This document shows, piece after piece, positions 39,765 to 49,690 of a DNA stretch of 64,000 nucleotides; position 1 is the first letter of the stretch, and each line of letters begins with the position of its first letter. This DNA comes from SZUA-35 sp963781035 (GTDB lineage: Bacteria; Actinomycetota; Acidimicrobiia; Acidimicrobiales; SZUA-35). The position numbers and the translations under genes are program-made. The stretch lies in contig CAWAEN010000014.1 of NCBI GenBank assembly GCA_963781035.1, positions 186,001 through 250,000 on the forward strand, written 5' to 3'. Below the pieces are notes generated by a model. The model was not told where the DNA came from, did not search any database, and worked only from the letters and a program-made list of their open reading frames with translations.

Positions 39765-41291
39765 CCGAGGCGGTCGTCGACTCGGTTCTCGACACAGCAG
39801 CAGCACAAGCACTCGATCGACCGAGATCTGATCTGCTCGTCGAACGGTTCGACGACGACGGTGTGTACCGGCAGGTCGACGGACCGTTCCGGGCCTACGA
39901 GCGCCGCATCTTCCTGGATGATCTGGGCGACGGGCAGACCCACGTCCACGAGCGCACGACATTCCGACTCGACGTCCCGCTGTGGGCACCCGTGTTCCAC
40001 CCCCTGATGAAGCGGGCTCTCGCCGAGACCTACCGCTCGGGTCATCGTCGCTGGTGGTGGCCGGCCGAGGTGCTGCCGGCGGTGAGCGCCCGCCTCCTCG
40101 GCGCTCTCAGTGTGCTCGCCATCATCGCCGGCTACATGGGAGTCCTGGTCGGGCAGACCATCACGTTCGCGGCCGAGGAGTTCGGCGCAAACGATGCCAG
40201 CCAGGGCCGGACCCTCGCCGCGCTTCGTATCGGCGTGATCGTGTCGGTGATCATCATCAGACGGGCCGACCGCATCGGCCGCCGACCCCTCCTCCTCGGC
40301 TTCACCGCAGGCGCCCTGGCCTTCACCCTCCTCGGCGCCAGCGCGTCGAGCCTCGTCCAACTCGGCTTCTTCCAGGCGATCAGTCGCGGTTTCACCACCG
40401 GGCTGCTGACGCTGCTCACCCTGGCAGTGACCGAGGAGGTCCCGGCCGGCGTTCGAGCGCTCGGGATCAGCTTGATGACCATGTGCAGCGGGCTCGGGGC
40501 CGGGATGGTCCTGTGGGTGCTGCCGGTGGCGGACCTGGGTCCGCGGGCGTGGCGTTGGACCTACATCGCTCCGATCCTGTTCGTCCCGGCGCTGCTGTGG
40601 GTTGCCCGTCGGCTGCCCGAGACGCGCCGTTTCGATCGTGCATCAGAAGTCGCTGCTCCGGCCCCGGTCGATCGCCGACGCTTCACCCTCATCGCGTTCT
40701 CGGCATTTGCGTCCGCGCTGTTCCTCTCCCCCGCCTCTCAGTTGCTCAACGAGTACCTACGGGACGAGCAGGGCATGTCGGCGGGTGCCATCAGCCTGTT
40801 CCGTCTCCTCACGGGAACACCGGCGGGGCTCATCGTGCTGATCGCCGGGATCGCCGCCGACAGGGTCGGCCGGAAACCGATCGGTGGGTTCGGTCTCGGG
40901 TTCGGGGTGCTCTTCAGTGCGCTCATGTTCTTCACCAGTGGCGCTGCTCTGTGGGTGATCGGCACGCTCGGATTCTGGACGCTGGCCGGCGCCTTCCCTG
41001 CGTTGCGTGGCTATCAGACCGAACTCTTCCCGACCCGAGCTCGGGCCAGGGTGGGAGGATGGATCGACCTGATCACGGTGACCGGTAGCGCCATCGGCCT
41101 GTTGACCGTCGGCGAGTTGTCGGAGAGATGGGGTTCGCTCGGGTCGGCCATCGCGCTGATGGCGGTCGCTCCGGCGATCGTCGTCGTGCTGATCGTCACC
41201 GTCTATCCGGAAACGGCGTCGCTGGAACTGGAGATCTTCAACCCGGACGACCCCGATCCGCTTCAGCCGAGAGCCGGTCACCCAGAGCTGA
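39761..41291 (+). CDS. MFS transporter with soluble N-terminal extension (one frame break near the 3' end)
   Basis: This protein is about 509 residues after repair. Residues 1-105 are hydrophilic and do not belong to the transporter fold (VERFDDDGVYRQVDGPFRAYE, split here, then ERTTFRLDVPLWAPVFHP), possibly an SRPBCC-like module. Then a 12-TM major facilitator core follows, with motif A (ADRIGRRPLLLG), ARRLPETRRFD between the halves and a second motif A (ADRVGRKPIGG). Dropping one base near 41255 gives the ending IRFSREPVTQS with TGA 41289-41291; otherwise the frame runs antisense through the hydrolase. GTG 39761 overlaps the small ORF stop. Confidence 0.78.
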
Positions 41292-41854
41292 GTTCGTTGG
41301 ACGATCTCGGCGTCGCAGCGCGCGACGGGATCGTGTCCCGTGCGCTCGAGCCACAGTTGTTCGACCGGGCCGGGAATGGCCGAAAGGTGGGTGGCGAACT
41401 CGGGTTCCTTGCCGAACGGATCGCTCGAGCCCTGCACCAGGAGCACCGGGCACTCGATCATGGGGAAGTGCTCGGTCCGCAGCTTGTCCGGCTTGCCAGG
41501 GGGATGCAACGGATAGCTCAACAGCAGGAGTCCGGCGACCTCGAGCCCTTCGGCGACGACCATCGAACACACTCGGCCACCCATGGAGCGCCCACCGATC
41601 ACCAGGCGATCAGTGGAGGTCCGCCAGTCGACGGCTGCTGCCTCGACCTGTTCCACGGCCGACGTCTGGAGCACCGGCATGCGGTCTGGTGGTCTGCGAC
41701 CGGGTCCTTTCTGCCGGTACGGGAACTCGCAACGGGCGACGACGGGAACGTCGAGCGCGTCTTCGAGGGCGAGGAACAACCGATGATCTCGGTCTCCGCC
41801 GGCGCCGTGGAAGAGAACCAGCCCATCGACCTCCTTGCGGCGACGGCCGGCCAT
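41278..41854 (-). CDS. Alpha/beta hydrolase (TEX30/KANL3-like), one frame break at 3' end
   Basis: This hydrolase is about 191 residues after repair. LVLFHGAGGDRDH (oxyanion-hole strand) is followed by GGRSMGGRVCSMV, with Ser in the GRSMGG elbow. VLLVQGSSDPFG supplies the acid and LERTGHDP the His. This is the small dienelactone-like/TEX30 subfamily, usually esterases of unknown substrate. Its ATG overlaps the stop of the J-domain-like gene. The 3' end reads open antisense to the MFS gene unless one base is dropped, giving NELSSG and a stop at 41278-41280. The two genes would then be convergent with about 14 bases of overlap. Confidence 0.78.
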
Positions 41855-42564
41855 CAGGCGTCGAGGAGGATTCGCCGAGCCTCGTTGAGTTCGGCAATGC
41901 GATCGGCGGCACCGATGGTCTCTGCTCCGTGATCGGGGTGGGCACCACGGAGCAGTGCCCGGTATCGGCGTTGGACTGCTCGACGGCTCGGCGCATCGTC
42001 CCGCGAGCCCTCGAGCTCGAAGATCTCGAGGGCCCAGGAAACGGGATCGTTCCAGCTCCTCAGGTCGGCCAGGCTGGCCGAGTCACCGCCCATCACGAAG
42101 CTGATGAAAGAGGCGCCGACGGGACGTCCCCAGACCAGCGAGCTACGAACGACGTCGAACACGATGGAGCGGGCCGCGGCGGGAAGCGACCCGGCGGCAT
42201 AGATGGCGCCGATGGCCTGCTGGACGGGGCGCCCGTACTCGTCGTCGAAGTCGAAGCTGAGGCTGTTGCCGTCAGCCACGAGCCGGTGGGTACTGCGAAG
42301 GAGGCCGACTCGGTCGGTCTGGAATCGATGCCGAACCCGCGGCTGCGGAATGCGGGCCCCACGGTCGAGATCGTCGATGAGATGAATCAGACCTTCGCGC
42401 AGCTCTGGCTCCACCGAGGGGCCGGTACGAGCGACGATGGCAGCGAGCAGCAGTCCGCCGGCACCGGGAGCGGGGTCGATCGGGAGATTCCGCAGACCCA
42501 GCGCGATTCGCCGAGTCGGCGCGATCGGTCTGGAGTGGTAGATCTCCAACTCGGCCAAAATCAC
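41854..42564 (-). CDS. Unknown protein with a C-terminal J-domain-like HPD motif
   Basis: This intact 236-residue protein is of unknown role. The N-terminal 165 residues show no family I recognise (ILAELEIYHSRPIAPTRRIA; YEDE-type acidic segments, FDFDDEYGRPVQQAIGAIYA). The C-terminus reads RRAVQRRYRALLRGAHPDHG, with helix III-like RIAELNEARRILL, which matches the helix II-HPD-helix III core of J domains. J domains stimulate Hsp70 ATPase, so this may recruit DnaK. It is followed with a one-base overlap by the hydrolase. Its start is divergent from ppk2. Confidence 0.7.
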   Translation of the reverse strand: MILAELEIYHSRPIAPTRRIALGLRNLPIDPAPGAGGLLLAAIVARTGPSVEPELREGLIHLIDDLDRGARIPQPRVRHRFQTDRVGLLRSTHRLVADGNSLSFDFDDEYGRPVQQAIGAIYAAGSLPAAARSIVFDVVRSSLVWGRPVGASFISFVMGGDSASLADLRSWNDPVSWALEIFELEGSRDDAPSRRAVQRRYRALLRGAHPDHGAETIGAADRIAELNEARRILLDA

Positions 42565-42665
42565 CGTCAGAACCTACCGGAACGACCCGGGGAGAGTTGC
42601 ACCGGGCACCATCAGAAAAGCTTGGAGTTCGCCGACAGACCGTCGAGCCATGCCAAGATCCTCGC

Positions 42666-43484
42666 ATGACGTTCGACATCGATGCCCTTCGGGTGAAGCC
42701 AGACAAGAATCTCCGTCTCGATTCGATCGAACCCCGTTCGACACCGGGATGGGACAAGGACGACCGAGAAGGCGGGCGGTCCAAGGTCCTCGAGCTCAAC
42801 GACCGCCTCGAGGTCCTGCAGGAACTGCTGTACGCCGAGGGAAAGCAGCGGGTGCTGGTGGTGCTCCAGGCAATGGACGCCGGCGGCAAGGACGGCACGA
42901 TTCGTCACGTCTTCGACGGGGTCAATCCGTCCGGGGTACGGGCGCCGGCGTTCAAGAAGCCGAGCAGCAGGGAAATGGCCCACGATTACCTCTGGCGGGT
43001 CCACAAGGAGGTGCCTGGCGACGGCGAGATCGTCATCTTCAACCGAAGCCACTACGAGGACGTCCTCGTGGTTCGGGTCATGGAGTTGGTCCCGGAGAAG
43101 CGTTGGCGCAAGCGCTACGAGCACATCGTCGACTTCGAACGAATGCTCCACGACGAGGGCACCACGATCGTCAAGATCTACCTCCACATCTCGAAGGAGG
43201 AGCAGAAGGAACGTCTGCAGGATCGCCTCGACGTTCCGGAGAAGAACTGGAAGTTCGAAACCGGCGACCTCGCCATGCGCACCAAGTGGGACGACTTCAT
43301 GGCCGCATTCGAAGAAGCGCTCGAGGAGACGTCGACCGAACACGCTCCCTGGTACGTGATCCCGGCGGATCGCAAGTGGTACCGCAACATCGCCGTGCTC
43401 GAGATCCTCGTTCAGACGCTCGAAGGACTCGGCATGAAGTACCCCGAGCCCGAGGAGGGGCTCGACCAGATCGTGATCGAGTGA
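42666..43484 (+). CDS. PPK2-family polyphosphate kinase
   Basis: This intact 272-residue protein is a PPK2-type nucleoside phosphate:polyphosphate phosphotransferase. Walker A is DAGGKDGTIRH (about 80-90), followed by GVRAPAFKKPSSREMAHD, the lid-like segment FNRSHYEDVLVVRV (Walker B-like NRSHYED) and DRKWYRNIAVLEI near the C-terminus. One-domain PPK2 enzymes phosphorylate ADP or AMP (class III can do both). The class cannot be assigned from the sequence alone. ATG 42666 gives the usual length. It is convergent with glpX, two bases from its stop. Confidence 0.9.
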   Translation: MTFDIDALRVKPDKNLRLDSIEPRSTPGWDKDDREGGRSKVLELNDRLEVLQELLYAEGKQRVLVVLQAMDAGGKDGTIRHVFDGVNPSGVRAPAFKKPSSREMAHDYLWRVHKEVPGDGEIVIFNRSHYEDVLVVRVMELVPEKRWRKRYEHIVDFERMLHDEGTTIVKIYLHISKEEQKERLQDRLDVPEKNWKFETGDLAMRTKWDDFMAAFEEALEETSTEHAPWYVIPADRKWYRNIAVLEILVQTLEGLGMKYPEPEEGLDQIVIE

Positions 43485-43485
43485 T

Positions 43486-44463
43486 CTAGATGATCGCGTC
43501 CATCTTCTCCATGGAGTGATCGGCTTCGATCACCCTGACCGTGCCGGAGCGACTACGCATCACGAGCGACTGCGTGTGCACGCGGTTCTTCGAGTACGTG
43601 ACGCCTCGGAGCAGATCGCCGGTGCTGATGCCGGTGGCGGCGAAGAAGCAGTCGTCAGAGCGGACCATGTCGTCCATGGTGAGCACCTGATCGAAGTCGT
43701 GTCCGAGGGCCTCCGCTGCTGCCCTCTCCTCGGCGTCGCGTGCGTACAGGCGGCCCTGGAGATCGCCGCCCATGCACTTCATGGCTGCTGCGGTGATGAC
43801 ACCCTCCGGAGTCCCCCCGATGCCGAAGAGAATGTCGACACCGCTCTCGGGGCGAGCGGTGGCGATGGCGCCGGCAACATCACCGTCACGGATCAGACGG
43901 ATGCGGGCCCCCGTGCTTCGAATGGTGGCGATGAGTTCATCGTGGCGAGGACGATCGAGCACGACGGCGGTCAGATCACGAACCGACACGCCCTTGGCCT
44001 TGGCCAACGCCGTGAGATTCCGCTCGACGGGGAGGCGAATGTCGACGATGCCGGCGCCGGCTGGGCCGACGGCGAGCTTGTCCATGTAGACCACGGGTCC
44101 GGGGTTGTACATCGAGCCCCGCTCGGCCACGGCGATGACGGCGATGGCACCACCCTGGCCGTTGGCGGTGAGGGTCGTGCCGTCGACAGGGTCGACGGCG
44201 ATGTCGGTCTGCGGAGGCTGCCCGTTGCCGATGCGCTCCCCGTTGTAGAGCATCGGGGCCTCGTCCTTCTCGCCCTCACCGATGACGACCAGACCATCCA
44301 TCTCGACGCCGTCGAGCACGGCTCGCATGCCGTCGACAGCTGCTTGGTCGGCGCCGTGCTTGTCGCCTCGGCCGAGCCAGCGGGCTGCGGCCATGGCCGC
44401 AGCCTCGGTGGTGCGAACCAACTCGAGGGCGAGGTTGCGGTCAGGACGAATGCGATCAGTCAT
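43486..44463 (-). CDS. glpX: Fructose-1,6-bisphosphatase class II
   Basis: This intact 325-residue gluconeogenic enzyme hydrolyses fructose-1,6-bisphosphate to fructose-6-phosphate. The metal-binding IGEGEKDEAPML and AVDPVDGTTL are the class II signature, with DILFGIGGTPEGVI further on. Start ATG 44463 (MTDRIRPDRNLALEL) is placed by homology. The 133-base gap to atpC holds the large hairpin of 44582-44621, which should separate it from the ATP synthase operon. Confidence 0.95.
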   Translation of the reverse strand: MTDRIRPDRNLALELVRTTEAAAMAAARWLGRGDKHGADQAAVDGMRAVLDGVEMDGLVVIGEGEKDEAPMLYNGERIGNGQPPQTDIAVDPVDGTTLTANGQGGAIAVIAVAERGSMYNPGPVVYMDKLAVGPAGAGIVDIRLPVERNLTALAKAKGVSVRDLTAVVLDRPRHDELIATIRSTGARIRLIRDGDVAGAIATARPESGVDILFGIGGTPEGVITAAAMKCMGGDLQGRLYARDAEERAAAEALGHDFDQVLTMDDMVRSDDCFFAATGISTGDLLRGVTYSKNRVHTQSLVMRSRSGTVRVIEADHSMEKMDAII

Positions 44464-44581
44464 GGAATCACCGTGAGTCGAGGGACGTACTGCTGAGACT
44501 AGGCGGCACAGACCGCCCATCAGTAACTACGTCGACCGATCTCGGCCCACCATGACACCTGAACCCGGCACCCCTGCGTTT

Positions 44582-44621
44582 TGCGGCACTCCACCCTCAG
44601 AATTGAGGGTGCGGTGCCGCA
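44582..44621. terminator. Hairpin at the 3' end of the ATP synthase operon
   Basis: Two 18-base arms (44582-44599 and 44604-44621) pair at 16 of 18 positions around a gaat loop. The atpC stop codon is in the loop, so the last residues of AtpC (TGSAAPHPQF) are encoded by one arm. There is no U-tract on the operon strand. It probably ends atp operon transcription. A TTTTG flank and arm layout resemble the element at 2991-3069. Confidence 0.65.
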
Positions 44622-45041
44622 GAACCGGTGGGTCTTGTTCGTGGATTCAGTCGCCGGCGAGCCGCAATCCGCAGCTCGGCCCATTTCATGTCGTCGAGGG
44701 CGAACGAGTTGTGGGCGTCGCCCCGCAAGACCTCGTTGGCCGCATCGAGATCACCGCGGGCCGAGGTGGCATCGATGGATCTGCTCGGCACTGCTTCGTC
44801 GCTCAGAACGGTGACCTTGTTGCCGGTCACCGAGACGAAGCCGCTACGAACAGCAAAGGACTGAACGGTGCCAGTCGATTCGGTGACCCGAACCTCTGAC
44901 ACCTGGAGGCTGCCGATGAACGGTTCGTGACCGGCGAGGAACGCGATCTCGCCACCGCCACGGGTACGGGCGACGACCTGCGTGCCCTCGCCCGAGTACA
45001 GCGACTGTCTCCGGCGAGACGAACTCGACCGCGAACGCCAT
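44597..45041 (-). CDS. atpC: ATP synthase epsilon subunit (one frame break)
   Basis: This subunit is about 147 residues after repair. It is the small F1 stalk subunit that inhibits idle hydrolysis. MAFAVEFVSPET is the N-terminal beta-sandwich, followed (after a one-base insertion near 45008) by LYSGEGTQVVARTRGGGEIA and FLAGHEPFIGSLQVSEV. The C-terminal helical region (DAANEVLRGDAHNSFALDD) is short and basic. Its ATG overlaps the stop of atpD (TGATG). It is the last gene of the operon. Confidence 0.92.
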
Positions 45042-46504
45042 CAGACACCGGCATCCTTGCGGAGCTGCTCTGCCTTCTCGCGGGCCGAGTCGGCACCACC
45101 GACGTTGAGGAAGGCCTGCTCGGGGAGGTCGTCGAGTTCGCCGTTGAGGAGCGCCTCGAAGCTGTCGACTGGTCTCTTCGACCGGGGTGAAGTTGCCGTC
45201 GAGGCCGGTGAAGACCTTGGCCACGAACATCGGCTGCGAGAGGAACCGCTGCACCTTACGGGCCCGGTCGACCGTGATGCGGTCTTCTTCGGAGAGTTCA
45301 TCGAGACCGAGGATGGCGATGATGTCCTGGAGCTCCTTGTAGCGCTGGAGCACCTCCTGCACCTGACGGGCCACGTTGTAGTGACGATCGCCGACGACCT
45401 CGGGAGCGAGAATCGTCGAGGTGGAGGCCAGCGGATCCACGGCGGGGTAGATACCGAGAGCGGCGATGTCACGGCTCAGCTCGGTGGTGGCATCGAGGTG
45501 GGTGAAGGTGGTGAACGGCGCCGGGTCGGTGTAGTCATCGGCAGGCACGTACACGGCCTGCAGCGAGGTGATCGACTTGCCGCCGGTCGAGGTGATGCGC
45601 TCCTGGAGCATACCCATCTCGTCGGCCAGGGTTGGCTGGTAGCCCACGGCGGACGGCATACGGCCGAGGAGGGTCGACACCTCGGAACCGGCCTGGACGA
45701 AGCGGAAGATGTTGTCGACGAACAGGAGCACGTCTTGGCCCTGCACGTCACGGAAGTACTCGGCCATCGTGAGCGCCGAGAGCGCAACACGAAGACGCAC
45801 GCCAGGCGGCTCGTCCATCTGGCCGAAGGTGAGGGCGGCCTTGCGAGAGCACCGAGGTCTTGCCGTCGCCCATCATGGTTTCGCCCATCTCGATGAAGAG
45901 ATCGGTTCCTTCACGGGTGCGCTCGCCGACACCGGCGAACACCGACACACCACCGTGGTTCGATGGCCACACGGGTGATCATCTCGGTGATGAGCACGGT
46001 CTTGCCGACGCCGGCACCGCCGAACAGGCCGATCTTGCCGCCCTGGAGATACGGAGTGAGAAGGTCGATGACCTTGATGCCGGTCTCGAGGACCTGCTTC
46101 TGTCGGCTCGAGCGTGTCGAACGCCGGGGCGGGGCGGTGGATCTCCCACCGCTCGGTGATGTCGACGTCTCGATCGGCACGTCGAGCGGCTCGCCGATGA
46201 CGTTCCAGATGTGACCGAGCGTGACGTCGCCGACCGGCACCTGGATGCCGTGGCCGAGGTTGCGCGACCGCCTGACCGCGGTTGAGGCCGTCGGTGGGCT
46301 TCAGGGCGATGGCTCGAACCCGGCTGTGGCCGAGCTGCTGTGCGACCTCGGCCATGACCGATGTGGTCTCACCCTCGATCGTGACGTCGAAGCGCACCGC
46401 GTTGTTGATCTCGGGCAGTGCGTCCGGTGGGAACTCGATGTCGACGACAGGACCGGCGATGCCGACGATACGTCCGTCTTGAGCTGAGGTTCGGTGGCAG
46501 TCAT
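45041..46504 (-). CDS. atpD: ATP synthase beta subunit (about seven frame breaks)
   Basis: This is the catalytic F1 subunit, about 486 residues after repair. P-loop is GGAGVGKTVL; VLLFVDNIFRF carries the Walker B Asp; the DELSEED lever is LGLDELSEEDRITV. GRIVGIAGPVVDIEF marks the N-terminus, after MTATEPQLKT. Breaks are near 46472, 46275, 46178, 46108, 45958, 45848 and 45177. Five look like one-base insertions and two like deletions, so they nearly compensate. Every piece matches AtpD, so the gene is real. The ATG at 46504 has an aggag ribosome-binding site (taggagcactgcag). Confidence 0.95.
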
Positions 46505-46515
46505 CTGCAGTGCTC

Positions 46516-47474
46516 CTAGTTGGCCTCGGCCAGCTGGAGACTGGCCGGGAGCGGAGATCGTCGATCGGACTTCGTTGCCGGCGGCAAGTGACTCGGCACC
46601 GCCGACGATTTCCATGATCTCGGTCGTGATGGACTCTTGGCGAGCCCGGTTCATGATGCGGCTCAGCTTGACGATGAGCTCTTCGGCGTTGTCGGTGGCG
46701 GCCTTCATGGCCCGCTGCCGGTTGGCGTGCTCGGACGCCGCAGCATCGAGCAGGGCGGCAAACAGACGAGCCTCGACATAGCGAGGCAGCAGGTCTTCGA
46801 GCACACCCTCGGCCGACGGTTCGAAGTCGAACCCGGCGAGCGCGGCGGCGTCGCCGCCACCTCCGGCCTCGGCGATGGTCTCGGTCGACTCGAGCGGCAG
46901 GAAACGGCGAACGACCGGTCGCTGGGTGCCGATGCTGACGAACTCGGTGTAGATCAGCTCGACCTGGTCGACTTCGCCGGAGTCGAAGAGATCTCGGACG
47001 GACTCGCGCGATCATCCGAGCGTTCTCGTAGGTGGGGTTGTCGGTGAAACCCTCGAAGTCGGCGTCGATCTCGAAGCCGCGGAACGTGAAGTAGTCCCGC
47101 ACCTTCTTGCCGACGGAGATGATCCGGTAGTCGCCACCTTCGGCCCGCAGGGCCTGGATCTCCCGCTCGGCCGACTTGATGACAGCCGAGTTGTAGGCAC
47201 CGGCCAGGCCACGGTCGCCGGCGCAGACGACGAAGGCGACTCGTTCGACCTTCTCGGCCTGACGCAGCAGCGGATGGTCGACATCGGCGCCGCCGGCGGC
47301 GAGGTTCTCGATGACACCGGTGAGCTGCTCGGAGTAGGGACGGGCTGCGCGGGCACGTTGCTGCGCACGGGCGACGCGGGTTGCGGCGATGAGCTCCATG
47401 GCACGCGTGATCTTCTTGGTGTTCTTCACGCTGCCGATGCGGCGGCGCAGGATGCGTTCAGCTCCACCCGGCAT
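46516..47474 (-). CDS. atpG: ATP synthase gamma subunit (two frame breaks)
   Basis: This central rotor subunit is about 318 residues after repair. The N-terminal helix reads RIGSVKNTKKITRAMELIA, with the conserved VCAGDRGLAGAYN, and the C-terminal helix NRARQESITTEIMEIVGGAE. Breaks are near 47010 and 46545. Dropping one base at the second gives the ending ASLQLAEAN with a TAG at 46516-46518, eleven bases before atpD. It follows atpA by three bases. Confidence 0.95.
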
Positions 47475-47477
47475 GGA

Positions 47478-49102
47478 TCAGTTCCTCGCTCGGCTGACGT
47501 CTTCTTCTGGCAACGTGTTCGATGCGTCGACCATGCGTTTCTCGGCCGCGGCCTGTGCCTCGATGCCGGGCTCGCCGCCGCCGTCGTCCGATGACCGACG
47601 AACTGGTCGGTGAAGGCCCCGATCGCAGCCTCGAGCGCTTCTTCGTCTTCCACCTGGCCGGTGTCGACGATGTGCTGGAGCTTGTCGCCGTGCACGCTGC
47701 GGAACCACTCGAGCAGTTCGTGCTCGAAGCGGGAGACATCGGCGACCTCGACTCCGTCGAGGTAGCCACGGGTGCCGGCGTACAGCACGACGACCTGCTC
47801 CTCGACCGGCACCGGTGCGTTGATGCCCTGCTTGAGCAGCTCGGTGAGGCGGTAGCCACGATCGAGCTGGGCCTGGGACACGGCATCGAGATCGGAACCG
47901 AAGGCTGCGAAGGCGGCGAGCTCACGGAACTGCTGGAGGTCGGACTTGAGCGTGCCGACGGCGTTCTTCATGGCCTTGATCTGAGCGGCGGAACCGACTC
48001 GGCACACCGAGATACCAACGTCGACCGCGGGGCGGATACCCGACTTGAAGAGGTCGTCCTGGAGGTAGATCTGGCCGTCGGTGATCGAGATCACGTTGGT
48101 CGGGATGTAGGCCGAGACGTCGCCGGCCTTGGTCTCGATGACCGGCAGGGCGGTGAGCGAACCTGCACCGATTTGCGTCGGACAGCTTGGCGGCCCGCTC
48201 GAGCAGGCGGCTGTGGAGGTAGAAGACGTCGCCGGGGTACGCCTCGCGGCCTGGGGGGCGACGCAGCAGCAGCGACACCTGGCGGTAGGCCTCGGCCTGC
48301 TTGGAGAGATCGTCGTAGATGACGAGGGCGTGCTCGCCGTTCTCCATCCAGTGCTGACCCATCGCGCAGCCGGTGTAGGGGGCGAGGAACTTGAAGGGAG
48401 CAGGGTCAGCCGGCGGAGGCGACGACCACGACGGTGTACTCCATGGCGCCTGCTTCTTCGAGCAGGGCCACGGTCTGGGCGACGGTCGACGCCTTCTGGC
48501 CGATGGCCACGTAGATGCACTTCACGCCGAGGCCCTTCTGGGCCAGGATCGTGTCGATGGCGATGGTGGTCTTGCCGGTCTTGCGGTCGCCGATGATCAG
48601 CTCTCGCTGGCCACGACCGATCGGGATCAGCGAGTCGACGGCCTTGATGCCGGTCTGCATCGGTTCGTGCACCGGCTTGCGGCCGGTGATGCCGGGAGCC
48701 TGGATCTCCATACGACTGGTCTCGACGTTGACCAGTGGGCCCTTGCCGTCGATCGGCTCGCCGAGCATGTTGACCACACGGCCGAGCACGCCGTCACCGA
48801 CGGGGACCGAGAGGATCTCGCCGGTCGACTCGACCGCTTGACCTTCTTCGATGGCGTCGACATCACCGAGCACCACGGCACCGATCGACGACTTCGTCGA
48901 GGTTCAGCGCGAGGCCGATGGTGCCGTCGTCGAAGCGGAGCATCTCGTTGACCGCTGCGTCGGGCAGACCGCCCACACGGGCGATGCCGTCGCCGACCTC
49001 GAGCACACGACCAACGGTCTTGCTCGAAACGTCGGACTCGAAGCTTTCGAGATTCTTCTTCAGTGCCCCAGTGATGTCAGCGGGGTCGAATGTGAGTGCC
49101 AT
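47478..49102 (-). CDS. atpA: ATP synthase alpha subunit (four frame breaks)
   Basis: This regulatory F1 subunit is about 540 residues after repair. The N-terminus reads MALTFDPADITGALKKNLES, and the P-loop is GDRKTGKTTIAID. PGREAYPGDVFYLHSRLLER and KQGINAPVPVEEQVV are strongly conserved AtpA segments. Breaks lie near 48890, 48400, 48180 and 47590. The C-terminus ends DVSRARN. Flanks at every break match AtpA. It follows atpH after eight bases. Confidence 0.95.
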
Positions 49103-49110
49103 GAAAGCTC

Positions 49111-49632
49111 CTAGAGGGCTTCGCGCATCTGAGCGAGACGAGTACGGAGTGAACCATCGATGACGGTGTCACCAATGGTGGTCACCGCGCCGCCGACCAC
49201 CGAGGGATCGACGACCACCTGGAGCTCGACGTCGGCTCCGGTCTTTTGCTTGAGGGCAGCAACCAGCTGCTGTTCCTGGCCGGAAGTGAGCGCAACAGCG
49301 GATCGCACCGTCGCCACAGCCCTTCCGGACGACGAGGCGGCGAGACCGATGAAGGCCTGGACGATCTCGTTGAGCTGTCCGCCGCGACCGGCGGTGACGA
49401 TCATGCCGACGATGCCACGGACGACATCGGTGGTCTTTCCTCCGAGGACGTCGTCGACGATCTGGCCCCGTACCGCAGCGGGAACGAGATTGTTCGACAG
49501 CGTCGAACGGAGCTCTTCGTTTCCGGCGACGGCTCGTGCGACATCGGCGAGCTGGTTCTTGGTCGTGTCGACGTCACCTTCGGCTCGTGCGATGGCCAAG
49601 AGGCCTTCGGCATATCCGGTGTGTGCATCCAT
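49111..49632 (-). CDS. atpH: ATP synthase delta subunit
   Basis: This intact 173-residue peripheral-stalk subunit links the b subunits to the top of F1. The N-terminal helical domain (YAEGLLAIARAEG) and the C-terminal beta-alpha segment (VVVDPSVVGGAVTTIGDTVI) with RTRLAQMREAL fit AtpH. In mycobacteria delta is fused to a b-type domain; here it is a separate short protein. It lies 58 bases after the second b subunit gene and directly before atpA. Confidence 0.93.
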   Translation of the reverse strand: MDAHTGYAEGLLAIARAEGDVDTTKNQLADVARAVAGNEELRSTLSNNLVPAAVRGQIVDDVLGGKTTDVVRGIVGMIVTAGRGGQLNEIVQAFIGLAASSSGRAVATVRSAVALTSGQEQQLVAALKQKTGADVELQVVVDPSVVGGAVTTIGDTVIDGSLRTRLAQMREAL

Positions 49633-49690
49633 GAAGGGCTTCGATCCTTGTCTTGGTGTGGCTGCGGTCGAGGTGATCAGCGTGAGCTGA

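Noticed and set aside
41291..41932. Extension of the MFS carrier through the hydrolase region
   Set aside because: The open frame there is the shadow of the minus-strand hydrolase; dropping one base stops the carrier at 41291.
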